DNA from: a virus
DNA: 21,633 nucleotides
Virus record (IMG/VR): IMGVR_UViG_3300027782_000414
Span: 1 to 21,633 of that record
Reading direction: 5' to 3' (one strand)
The notes below the pieces were generated by a model. That model worked only from the letters and a program-made list of their open reading frames with translations, did not search any database and was not told the origin of the DNA. This document shows positions 15,619-21,633 of the stretch, piece by piece. The translations under genes and the position numbers were made by a program. The number at the start of each line of letters is the position of its first letter. The first letter of the stretch is position 1.

Positions 15619-16346
15619 TTTCAATACTATGTCCATCTAGAGGACGTCCTATGTTAGCTAAAAGAATGATAGACACCATCTATAAAACAGTTAGCCAACC
15701 TAAGAATGTAGAAATATTATTGTATCTAAACGAGGATGACCCAACACTAAATGATTATAAAAAGTACATCGATAAAAGACATTACACAATAGGACCCAAT
15801 CAAAGCACTTGTTATAGTTGGAATCAATTGGCTGAAGCAGCCAAATACGATATATTATTTTTAGCAGGAGACGACATACAGTTCATGACTAAAAATTGGG
15901 ATCTTAATATTATAAAAGTATTTGAAAAATTTCCAGATAAGATTTGTATGGCTGCTCCTTTTGACGGCAATGGCAAAGGCAACGGCACAGCATTATTAAC
16001 CAACGAAGAGCCTTATCAGTTAAAAGAAAGTGAAAGAGTTGGAAGTCCACATTTTGCCGTGCATCGAAACTGGATGAAAGTACTAGGGTATTTTGTTCCG
16101 CCATTTTTTTGGCACTGGTATGTGGACACATATAATCAAACTGTTGCTAAAAAACTTGGGAGATGTTTTTATCTAACCAAAACATTGATTCAAGCAAAGA
16201 AAGTTTTTGATGATACTGCTGTGTTAGTTAGAAAAAATTTAAATATTAACGTTAGAGATGATTATGTGTGGGATAAAATTAAAGATCGACACTTAGATGC
16301 TGACGTTAAAAAACTACAAGAATTTATAGACAATTATAAAGATTAA
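15615..16346 (+). CDS. GT2-like glycosyltransferase
   Basis: A 243-residue GT-A enzyme. It opens MISILCPSRGRP, followed by LLYLNEDDP (35-43) and a metal-binding DxD-like LFLAGDDIQF (GDD at 85-87). The later SPHFAVHRNWMK and FFWHWYVDTYN segments sit where GT2 enzymes bind the acceptor. No membrane segment. It is the last gene of the rightward block and its stop overlaps the stop of the opposite gene by 4 bases, so there is no room for a terminator between them. Donor unknown. Confidence 0.72.
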   Translation: MISILCPSRGRPMLAKRMIDTIYKTVSQPKNVEILLYLNEDDPTLNDYKKYIDKRHYTIGPNQSTCYSWNQLAEAAKYDILFLAGDDIQFMTKNWDLNIIKVFEKFPDKICMAAPFDGNGKGNGTALLTNEEPYQLKESERVGSPHFAVHRNWMKVLGYFVPPFFWHWYVDTYNQTVAKKLGRCFYLTKTLIQAKKVFDDTAVLVRKNLNINVRDDYVWDKIKDRHLDADVKKLQEFIDNYKD

Positions 16347-16804
16347 GATAATAATCTTTTTATTTTTTCATTAGTTGTTTTATCGAAGTAAAGTTCACAA
16401 AAAGGTCTTTGAGGTAACTCGTGTTTTCTAGGCAATACTGTAAAATTTTTCTCTGTTTCTAATATTAACATAGTGTTGTGCCAATAACTTAATGTTTTTT
16501 TATTAGTTCCGTTTGTAAGTTCTACTTCCCCACCTTTGCTTTTATCTGTACGTTGTTGAAAAAACCAGTAACCGATATATTCATTATTTTTTCGAGGAGT
16601 TAGCATATGAGTGAAGTCGTTATGGAAATAAACTTCAACACACATCTCATAAATGAAATTGGTCCAATGAGGATGTTCTATATTATTCCATTGTTCGTAT
16701 AGTTTATCATAGACATCTCTACGCACAAGAGTACTGGACCAAATATATGGTATGGGAGTTTTAAAACAATCAACTTTGGGTATTAACCAACGATCGTCGC
16801 TCAT
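16343..16804 (-). CDS. Unknown protein in the carbohydrate block (153 aa)
   Basis: I do not recognise this protein. It starts MSDDRWLIPKVDCFKTP and is rich in Trp, Tyr, Phe and His (HWTNFIYEMCVEVYFHNDF), as carbohydrate-active proteins often are, but it has no DxD, P-loop or methyltransferase motif. I chose the ATG at 16804-16802, which overlaps the previous gene's stop as ATGA, instead of the ATG at 16837. Its place directly after a GT8-like gene, coupled in translation, suggests a helper or a second domain split from a longer transferase. The end meets the opposite gene tail to tail with a 4-base overlap. Confidence 0.6.
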   Translation of the reverse strand: MSDDRWLIPKVDCFKTPIPYIWSSTLVRRDVYDKLYEQWNNIEHPHWTNFIYEMCVEVYFHNDFTHMLTPRKNNEYIGYWFFQQRTDKSKGGEVELTNGTNKKTLSYWHNTMLILETEKNFTVLPRKHELPQRPFCELYFDKTTNEKIKRLLS

Positions 16805-17475
16805 GATGAGAATAGATTTATTAATTCTTTCTTCCAAACGTCACTGTATTCACAATTTCTATAGTTTTCAAACCACGGTCCGCCTTCTGTATAATGTAAT
16901 ATTTTTGGAGCACCGTCTCGAGGTTCTTTATACCATCCTACTAACCAGTTATACTCATGAGGTAGAGATCCAATGTCAGAATCTTCTAACCAACTAAATC
17001 TATGTAAAAATTTGCCTGTTTCTTTGTTTAATAATTCTGGAGTAAGAATTCTATTTTTAGGATGAGCGCAATTCCATAATACCATGGAACTCCAGTTTTT
17101 TCTAGGATATGCTAGTTGCATTTGTCCGTCCATTTTAACACCCTCAGGAGGAGTGTAATCGTGTTGTACACACACCACTGCTTTACTATCATCACAGTAT
17201 TGTTTTAATTCGTCAGCATCTATCTGCCAAACAAAATCGCAATCACAGAACACTGCCCAACCTTGATAATTTTGTAGATACGGTATAAAAAATCTTGTGA
17301 ATGTAAATTCTGTGCTGGCTAGTTTATCTATTTCTCTAGTGTAAATTCCAGCTTCTCTAAGAGTTTTCATTTTTAAAGGTTCTACTTCGGTATTTCGATT
17401 TCTACGTTTGATTGAGTGCTCACATACTTGATACGTGATATCTTCTCGTGGATCGTAACCTACATATACTTTCAT
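16801..17475 (-). CDS. GT8-like glycosyltransferase
   Basis: A 224-residue protein with the GT8-like start MKVYVGYDPREDITYQVCEHSI, the DxD motif in AVFCDCDFVW (DCD at 78-80), and a C-terminal HYTEGGPWFENY, equal to the H-x-x-G-x-x-P/K metal and donor site of GT8. Length and motifs fit soluble retaining enzymes found in several T4-like marine phages. Donor and acceptor are unknown. It overlaps the upstream nucleotidyltransferase-type fragment by ATGA, so the enzyme that activates a sugar and one that could use it are translated together. Confidence 0.8.
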   Translation of the reverse strand: MKVYVGYDPREDITYQVCEHSIKRRNRNTEVEPLKMKTLREAGIYTREIDKLASTEFTFTRFFIPYLQNYQGWAVFCDCDFVWQIDADELKQYCDDSKAVVCVQHDYTPPEGVKMDGQMQLAYPRKNWSSMVLWNCAHPKNRILTPELLNKETGKFLHRFSWLEDSDIGSLPHEYNWLVGWYKEPRDGAPKILHYTEGGPWFENYRNCEYSDVWKKELINLFSS

Positions 17476-18077
17476 AGTTTTCCTTCCTCTCGCATCTTCT
17501 TTCTAATATCTGTAGCAGAAATTTTTTGTATATTTTCTGGCAAAACAATTTCTTCTATCTTATAACCAACTCCTCTACCATAACAAATATTAGTTATATT
17601 TGGTACTAAAGTTACTCGAATTCTATTTTTGTAAGGTTGTAATGCTTGTTCTATATTCTTTTTAACTGTTTCAAAATCAAATGGATTGTCTCCTACACCC
17701 TGTACATCTCGAACCTGTATGTTTACTTGTCCTGTCTTTTTAACTATTTCTTCAAATAGAGCCTGGTGTCCTTCGTGCCATGGTTGCCATCTACCCAACA
17801 TCTGAGCTGTGGGTCGACGATTATCCCAAACATACTCTTGTATTTCATCTGCTATTCTCAAAGACCATAATTCAGCATTTTGTGTGGGTACTCGAAAATC
17901 ATATTCTTGTGGTGGCACAAACATTTTATTAGTATCTTCAAATCGTCCTTCTTTGATAGTATCTACCCACACGATATAATCAGCAGCAAAGTCCTGTCTA
18001 GTTTTTTCTGTAGGACAAACAAAGTCTGCAATCACGTGTTTGCCACGGTCTAATCCTTCTTGTGCTAGGCGTTTCAT
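17472..18077 (-). CDS. C-terminal part of a split kinase/nucleotidylyltransferase
   Basis: The rest of a gene whose N-terminus is in another frame (17998-18246). Residues 1-80 continue an APS-kinase-like (CysC) fold: a KRLAQEGLDRGKHVIADFVCP strand and a FEDTNKMFVPPQEYDFRV end segment. Residues 91-201 form a nucleotidylyltransferase: MLGRWQPWHEGH (HEGH at 101-104, the HxGH motif) and ISATDIRKK (186-194). The sequence before the ATG remains open in this frame and reads VEQAER, which fits the kinase family, so the true protein started upstream. It may be made alone from this ATG, giving only the transferase half, or as a fusion through frameshifting. Substrate unknown; sulfate/APS, a sugar phosphate or a polyol are options. 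Confidence 0.6.
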   Translation of the reverse strand: MKRLAQEGLDRGKHVIADFVCPTEKTRQDFAADYIVWVDTIKEGRFEDTNKMFVPPQEYDFRVPTQNAELWSLRIADEIQEYVWDNRRPTAQMLGRWQPWHEGHQALFEEIVKKTGQVNIQVRDVQGVGDNPFDFETVKKNIEQALQPYKNRIRVTLVPNITNICYGRGVGYKIEEIVLPENIQKISATDIRKKMREEGKL

Positions 18078-18246
18078 TCGTTCTGCTTGTTCTACCCTCG
18101 GGAGAAAAATCCCAATCGTTGGCTTCTGCTCTTACTCGATCAGCATTTAGCCACACAGCACCCAGTAAGGTCGCTAGTTTATCAGAGAGATAACTCTTAC
18201 CCGAGCCTGGTAATCCCATTACTAATATTTTTTTATTTTTTACCAT
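17998..18246 (-). pseudogene. N-terminal APS-kinase-like fragment, frameshifted
   Basis: A reading frame of 82 codons; the first 51 or so are a P-loop kinase start: KKILVMGLPGSGKSYL (Walker A at 11-18), WLNADRVRAEANDWDFSPEGR (the D-x-V-R...D-F-S-x-E-G-R segment of APS-kinase-like enzymes). After the glycine near base 18096 the frame becomes nonsense (TSRTNETPST and on) and ends at 17998. The correct continuation is in the +1 frame from about 18095 and gives VEQAERMKRLAQ. A loss of 5 bases from a tandem GTAGA pair, an assembly error, or ribosomal shifting could explain it. It overlaps the HAD gene upstream by 14 bases. Confidence 0.65.
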
Positions 18247-18826
18247 GTATGATTTTATGTATGTGTTGCCAGTTATTTACTCGGGTGATATTTTCATGTT
18301 CTAAACCCTGGTTGTAATCATGATTATATAATAATGGTCGTAAACCATATTCTAATCCTTTTTTAGCATTGGTCCATTTATCTTCTACCCACCATAAATT
18401 TGTACCGTGAAATTCTGCCAGTGCTGCATCTTTATGATCTCCTGTTTCTAATATAAAGAAATTTGTAAACACAGTATCTCCAAATAATTCTGCCAATCTT
18501 CTTTTTCTTAATTCCTGTGCTGGTATATCTGATGTTTGTGATGTTATAGGTATAAATGTCCAGCCTTCTGCATGCAATAATTTTACCCAAGTCTGTGCAT
18601 CTGGCATGGGTTGTTGTGTACTCATCCATGCACTCTTATTAAATTCTCTAACTAATTCTCGAGAAAGATCTTTGTGTATGCCATATCGAATACTCATATC
18701 GTATTCATGATCTGTATTTTTTAATTGGGGAAATCCTTTGGTTGCCATCCATTTATTAAAATGGTCTTCCCATTCTAATAGTACACCATCAACGTCTGTA
18801 AGTATTATTCTATCTGATTGTGGCAT
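18233..18826 (-). CDS. HAD-superfamily phosphatase
   Basis: A 197-residue HAD protein. Motif I is LTDVDGV (10-15 region, Asp11 nucleophile, Asp13 acid/base), motif II is ITSQ (93-96), and the acidic motif IV is VEDKW (146-150). There is a helical cap between motifs I and II (about 22-80). HAD enzymes of this size remove phosphate from sugar phosphates or nucleotides. Lying directly before a kinase/nucleotidylyltransferase, it recalls the kinase-phosphatase-nucleotidyltransferase order of ADP-heptose synthesis, but the kinase family differs, so the substrate is open. It overlaps the upstream gene by 17 bases. Confidence 0.75.
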   Translation of the reverse strand: MPQSDRIILTDVDGVLLEWEDHFNKWMATKGFPQLKNTDHEYDMSIRYGIHKDLSRELVREFNKSAWMSTQQPMPDAQTWVKLLHAEGWTFIPITSQTSDIPAQELRKRRLAELFGDTVFTNFFILETGDHKDAALAEFHGTNLWWVEDKWTNAKKGLEYGLRPLLYNHDYNQGLEHENITRVNNWQHIHKIIHGKK

Positions 18827-19268
18827 CTTCCATACCAGCCACTCGGAGTTTAACTATGTTAGTTAACTGCCATTGTTTTTGATCTAAACCTTTGGTTATA
18901 CCTAACCATTTATTTCTTAATAGAGCAAACTCATTAATAATTTTTTCCATATCTACTACGTCAGATTCTCCGTCCACATACTTGTCTGCGTCTCTAGATG
19001 TCAATGCTCTATTATAATTTTCTAGGAATTTTTTAAATGTTCTTGATCTTAATCTTCGATTTTCGATATTAAGATACTCTAATATTGCTTCTATTTCTTG
19101 CAATTGATTGAATCTTTGCTCTACTACTCCTGGCAGCGATGCTGCTGCTTTTTCTAGATTACCAAATATATATATTTCTTTTCTTGCTGTTTCTAATTCT
19201 TGATCGAAATATTTTATGCAGTCAGGTATTAGACCAATATCCTGACTTACTTTAGTGTACCAGCTCAT
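18810..19268 (-). CDS. Conserved T4-like protein, possible UvsY-type recombination mediator
   Basis: A 152-residue, all-helical, charged protein (LPGVVEQRFNQLQEIEAILEYL, then a basic NRRLRSRTFKKF). The stretch TSRDADKYVDGE followed by a long helix and a KQWQLTNIVKLRVAG end resembles the layout of UvsY (137 residues in T4), where a basic KxR motif binds ssDNA and a C-terminal helix forms the hexamer. UvsY loads UvsX onto gp32-covered DNA, and both of those genes lie just upstream. I see no diagnostic motif, so the match rests on size, fold type and neighbourhood. Its TAATG start couples it to the 74-residue gene. Confidence 0.45.
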   Translation of the reverse strand: MSWYTKVSQDIGLIPDCIKYFDQELETARKEIYIFGNLEKAAASLPGVVEQRFNQLQEIEAILEYLNIENRRLRSRTFKKFLENYNRALTSRDADKYVDGESDVVDMEKIINEFALLRNKWLGITKGLDQKQWQLTNIVKLRVAGMEDATIR

Positions 19269-19492
19269 TATTCGTCGTATCCGTCTTCTTCTTCGTCATC
19301 AAACACGCTTTCAATAGCTTCTTCTAATTTCTCGTCATACTCTCCAGCGGATTTGATCACTTTAGTTGGGACGCCAATATCTACTAATGTTTTGATAAAG
19401 TCCACAGCACAGTCTACTTTCTGTCGATCAGGCACATAGTGATTGATTGAATTCCATATCTGTTCTATTTCTTCGTGTGTAAATTCTTGCAT
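19268..19492 (-). CDS. Acidic small protein of unknown function (74 aa)
   Basis: A 74-residue protein, helical, with a strongly acidic tail (EYDEKLEEAIESVFDDEEEDGYDE). The N-terminal part (FTHEEIEQIWNSINHYVPDR) looks like a helix-turn-helix-sized bundle without clear DNA-binding residues. Acidic tails in phages often mimic DNA or bind ssDNA-binding proteins; here the closeness to uvsX and gp32 makes that plausible, but it is inference. It overlaps the basic 33-residue gene upstream and the next gene downstream as TAATG on both sides, so the three are translationally linked. Confidence 0.65.
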   Translation of the reverse strand: MQEFTHEEIEQIWNSINHYVPDRQKVDCAVDFIKTLVDIGVPTKVIKSAGEYDEKLEEAIESVFDDEEEDGYDE

Positions 19493-19593
19493 TAATTTTT
19501 ATCCTGCCAAAGTTTTTTGAATATTCTTTTTTTCTTTTTACTATCCCAGTAACCGTAGTAACCTGTAATTTCTTTATTTTTTTTCTTTTTCAT
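19492..19593 (-). CDS. Very basic micro-protein (33 aa)
   Basis: A 33-residue peptide, MKKKKNKEITGYYGYWDSKK and on to KLWQDKN, with about 13 lysine/arginine residues. It lies in the longest otherwise empty stretch of this strand. Its ATG overlaps the stop of the 24-residue frame upstream (ATGA) and its TAA overlaps the start of the acidic gene downstream (TAATG). That double coupling, plus an aromatic core (YYGYW), argues for a real gene. A peptide this basic next to an acidic 74-residue protein suggests they may bind each other or nucleic acid; this is speculation. It is below the length at which coding is statistically secure. Confidence 0.5.
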   Translation of the reverse strand: MKKKKNKEITGYYGYWDSKKKKRIFKKLWQDKN

Positions 19594-19664
19594 AACTGAA
19601 ATATTGTAATAATTAAGTAGGTAATCAACGATGTTCCTCCTATCCATAAAACATCTAACCACAT
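19590..19664 (-). CDS. Tiny hydrophobic peptide (24 aa), possible single membrane helix
   Basis: The frame starts 4 bases after the uvsX stop and encodes MWLDVLWIGGTSLITYLIIT followed by IFQL, uncharged except for one aspartate, so it could span a membrane. It ends in ATGA with the basic 33-residue gene. An AAAGGA lies directly before the ATG, rather too close for a normal ribosome-binding site, and a strong AGGAGG is inside the frame. Coding status is uncertain; the overlap pattern is the main support. Confidence 0.35.
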   Translation of the reverse strand: MWLDVLWIGGTSLITYLIITIFQL

Positions 19665-19668
19665 TCCT

Positions 19669-20742
19669 TTATTTTTTTTCTTTTTTATTTTCTTTTTCAC
19701 TCTCTTCTTTTATTTCTGGTTTTTTAACATTTTGATAATCGTTCATTATCATTGTTAATTTATCTCCATCCCAGTCTTTTCTATATTCTAGATGTTCTTT
19801 GCCTTTACTATCCATATATTTTAATCTGTTACCAGATTGTACCAGCACTCCTTGTTTCTCAAACAAATCAACCAATCCCGAATAAGGATCCATACCTGTA
19901 TCATATGGAATCTTAACTTGTACACTTTCAAAAGGTTTGGCATATCGAGTCTTCATAACTTTACATGCTGCTCGAATACCTCTTACTTCTGAAATTTTAT
20001 TACCTGCTTCATCTTCTTTTAATTTTAATTTTTTCATTGCTATCACAATAGAAGAAGCATAGATAAATCCTTGACCTCCAGATATTTTGTCATCTGGATC
20101 AAACATATCCTGAGAAGCATACGTGTGATTGGTTGCAATTAATCCTACATTCCAAGAACCAAACATGTTTACACAATTTCTAACCAGTGCTGTTAGGGCT
20201 TTAGGTTTTCTACCCAAATCACCTTTCATCTCTCCTGCTTCAAACTGATTAACATCTGTGGGAGTTAATAACATACCCAAAGAATCTATAACAAATAGAA
20301 TTTTAGGTGCATTCTCTCTATTATCTGGATTCTCTTCTCTGTAACCTTTCATGAATTCTGATATTGTTTTAGCAACATCGTCTACCATTGAAAGACTCAA
20401 TTTTAATAATTTCTTCTCATCTGTGTCTACACCTAGTGCTTGTAACCAAGCCTCATCTAGTGCATTCTCAGTGTCGATTAGAATAACATAGATACCTTGT
20501 GCTTGTGCATTCTTGATTATATTGCCTGATGCTATGTAAGATTTACCTGCTCCTGATTCTCCTGCTAGTACAGATACTTTACCTAGTGGAATACCTTTGT
20601 TAAAGTCTCCTGATATTAAATAGTTTAATGCGTAGTTGCCTGTAGAGATCCAGTCAGTAGGATCATTAAATCCTAAACCCAAACCTTGAATTGATTTTGT
20701 AATACTTTTTCTAAACTTTGTTGCGTCAAATACTTTTGTCAT
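19669..20742 (-). CDS. uvsX: UvsX RecA-like recombinase
   Basis: A 357-residue RecA/Rad51-family strand-exchange protein (T4 UvsX has about 390). Walker A is GESGAGKS (61-68), the first catalytic Glu region is LIDTENALDE (88-97), Walker B is KILFVIDSLG (147-155), and the KISGGQGF segment corresponds to the L2 region that binds DNA. The C-terminus ends in a Lys/Glu-rich tail (KKPEIKEESEKENKKEKK), probably disordered and able to contact partners. UvsX forms the presynaptic filament on ssDNA, with gp32 and UvsY, in recombination-dependent replication. It has its own promoter in the gp32-uvsX gap and a moderate AGGA ribosome-binding site about 10 bases before the ATG. Confidence 0.95.
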   Translation of the reverse strand: MTKVFDATKFRKSITKSIQGLGLGFNDPTDWISTGNYALNYLISGDFNKGIPLGKVSVLAGESGAGKSYIASGNIIKNAQAQGIYVILIDTENALDEAWLQALGVDTDEKKLLKLSLSMVDDVAKTISEFMKGYREENPDNRENAPKILFVIDSLGMLLTPTDVNQFEAGEMKGDLGRKPKALTALVRNCVNMFGSWNVGLIATNHTYASQDMFDPDDKISGGQGFIYASSIVIAMKKLKLKEDEAGNKISEVRGIRAACKVMKTRYAKPFESVQVKIPYDTGMDPYSGLVDLFEKQGVLVQSGNRLKYMDSKGKEHLEYRKDWDGDKLTMIMNDYQNVKKPEIKEESEKENKKEKK

Positions 20743-20763
20743 TTTTTTTATTCCTATGTTCTT

Positions 20764-20792
20764 ATATTAACACTAATTGGCTCCAGTGTCAA
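20764..20792 (-). promoter_or_regulatory. Sigma70-type promoter for uvsX
   Basis: On the minus strand, a perfect TTGACA (20792-20787) is 17 bases from TAATAT (20769-20764), which has TGT before it as an extended -10. The start should fall near 20757, about 15 bases before the uvsX ATG. The -35 lies in the loop of the inverted repeat at 20769-20822 and the spacer is formed by its arms. Confidence 0.7.
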
Positions 20793-20822
20793 TATGCTGG
20801 AGCCAAAAGGGAAATTAGTGTT
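20769..20822. repeat. Two-tier inverted repeat between gp32 and uvsX
   Basis: An inner perfect 10-base arm, TTGGCTCCAG (20777-20786) and CTGGAGCCAA (20797-20806), has a 10-base loop. An outer arm, AACACTAATT (20769-20778) and AATTAGTGTT (20813-20822), is also perfect and shares TT with the inner one; the extra bases AAAAGGGA fall on one side only. The repeat includes the last bases of gp32. There is no U-tract after it on either strand, so it is not a standard terminator. It overlaps the uvsX promoter and could be an operator, or an mRNA stem at the gp32 3' end. Confidence 0.8.
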
Positions 20823-21633
20823 ATTTGCTTTGTCTTGATCTAATCAGTTTCAAGATATCTTCTGCTCTTTTAGCACTGTCAGTAGATGGTTGAGGTGCTG
20901 CCGCAGCAGGAGCCGCTTTTACCGCTTCTACTTTGGTAACAATCGCTTCTCCATCAACTGGAGCTGTTACTGATGCTGATCCGTTCGCAGAACCATTTGC
21001 TGTAGCTGATACTCCAGCTGGTCTGAAATACTGACCATATTTTTCTAGATCATAAGCTTCTCCTTCTACAGATTTTTCAAATAATTCTTTGATTATTTTT
21101 ACTTCTGCATCAGTGGGCTTCTTGGGTCTAAAGTCTGAAAGATTAAACAATCCAAACTTGTCAATAGCTGCTCTTTCTGCTTCGTCTAGAGCTCTTTCTC
21201 TTCTGCTCCATTTAGAAGTAGAGTAATCAGCATATCCGCCTTTAGATGTTTTGGTTATTCTAAAATCCACACCTCTTACAGCATCAGTTGGTAACTCTTC
21301 CATTTCTGGATCCAGTAACGCAGATCTGATTATGTTAAAAATTTGTGGACCAATAATGAATCTTCTAATTGGATTCTCTGGTGTTTTGTCATCTGACAAT
21401 GGATTTTGTAACACAAAACCTTGGAATATATAACTTTTCTTTTTCCAATATTTTCTGCCCATGTCTTCCATTGACTTGTCTTTAAACCAAGGTCTAACTT
21501 CAGTTAGCACTGGGCAAGTTTCTCCATACATTTCCATGCACGGTACTTGTACTTGCACTGGTCTTGAATCCGCTTGTCCTTTGATTCCAGCAAAAGGCAA
21601 TTTGATCATTGCTCTTTCAGTCCAGAAAAAAGT
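20821..21633 (-). CDS. 32: gp32-type ssDNA-binding protein, 5' end outside window
   Basis: The frame stays open to the window edge, adding TFFWTERA before the first internal ATG at 21609, so the gene continues outside. F-W-x-x-x-x-A-x-x-x-L-P fits the start of the OB-fold core of gp32. The core includes the PIRRFIIGPQIFNIIRSALL and GVDFRITKTSKGGYADYSTSKW segments typical of marine gp32. Only two Cys (CMEMYGETC) are near the T4 zinc site (His-Cys3), so zinc binding is doubtful. From about residue 205 the protein is an Ala/Ser/Pro/Gly linker, then a helix SAKRAEDILKLIRSRQSK. gp32 coats ssDNA in replication, repair and recombination and works with UvsX, whose gene follows after 78 bases. Confidence 0.85.
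   Translation of the reverse strand, partial: TFFWTERAMIKLPFAGIKGQADSRPVQVQVPCMEMYGETCPVLTEVRPWFKDKSMEDMGRKYWKKKSYIFQGFVLQNPLSDDKTPENPIRRFIIGPQIFNIIRSALLDPEMEELPTDAVRGVDFRITKTSKGGYADYSTSKWSRRERALDEAERAAIDKFGLFNLSDFRPKKPTDAEVKIIKELFEKSVEGEAYDLEKYGQYFRPAGVSATANGSANGSASVTAPVDGEAIVTKVEAVKAAPAAAAPQPSTDSAKRAEDILKLIRSRQSK

Noticed and set aside
19625-19640. AGGAGG followed by a TTG start inside the 24-codon frame
   Set aside because: It would give a 12-residue peptide only; more likely a chance purine run.
20769-20822. Inverted repeat as a rho-independent terminator of gp32
   Set aside because: No run of U follows the stem on the minus strand; the sequence after it is mixed A/T and contains the uvsX promoter.
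1-21633. tRNA genes, CRISPR arrays, insertion sequences or attachment sites
   Set aside because: No cloverleaf with a conserved T-loop, no regularly spaced repeats, no transposase or integrase motifs were seen by eye.

Overview
The window looks like part of a T4-like marine myovirus genome, of the kind that infects Prochlorococcus/Synechococcus or Pelagibacter. The evidence is a set of T4-type replication and recombination proteins (gp32, UvsX, UvsW, a gp62-like clamp-loader subunit, possibly UvsY), low G+C (about one third by eye), almost no intergenic DNA, and start/stop overlaps (ATGA, TAATG) at many junctions. The host cannot be read from the sequence. I found no tRNA, rRNA, CRISPR array, transposase or integrase.

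Layout, left to right. (1) 1-5028, all minus strand: a DnaE-like fragment at the window edge, two conserved unknowns (one with a zinc finger), a gp62-like clamp-loader subunit, two unknowns, the UvsW helicase, and a 444-residue protein with a HARP-like segment. A host-type promoter at 5044-5071 drives this group. (2) A lone plus-strand SprT-like metalloprotease gene (5088-5492). (3) 5467-12597, minus strand: a sugar-modification block with a DUF115-like protein, three KpsS/RPHP-type putative glycosyltransferases, a DxD glycosyltransferase, glutamine-dependent asparagine synthetase and a GT61-type transferase. (4) 12633-16346, plus strand: the block continues with a fourth KpsS-like paralogue, an FkbM methyltransferase, a sugar-nucleotide epimerase/dehydratase, a second methyltransferase and a GT2-like transferase. 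(5) 16343-18826, minus strand: an unknown protein, a GT8-like transferase, a kinase/nucleotidylyltransferase gene broken by a frameshift near 18095-18104, and a HAD phosphatase. (6) 18810-21633, minus strand: a UvsY-like candidate, an acidic 74-residue protein, two micro-genes of 33 and 24 codons, uvsX, and gp32, which runs off the right edge.

The middle 13 kb (5467-18826) thus forms an accessory carbohydrate cassette set between two parts of the recombination/replication core. It encodes activation (kinase, nucleotidylyltransferase, phosphatase), sugar-nucleotide conversion, transfer by several glycosyltransferases, methylation and amidation. It could remodel the host surface polysaccharide during infection or decorate the virion; the sequence alone does not decide which.

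Three sigma70-type promoters were found, each in one of the few real gaps. No stretch over 300 bases lacks a gene. The longest gap without a called gene is the 78-base gp32-uvsX spacer, which holds a long inverted repeat overlapping a near-consensus promoter.
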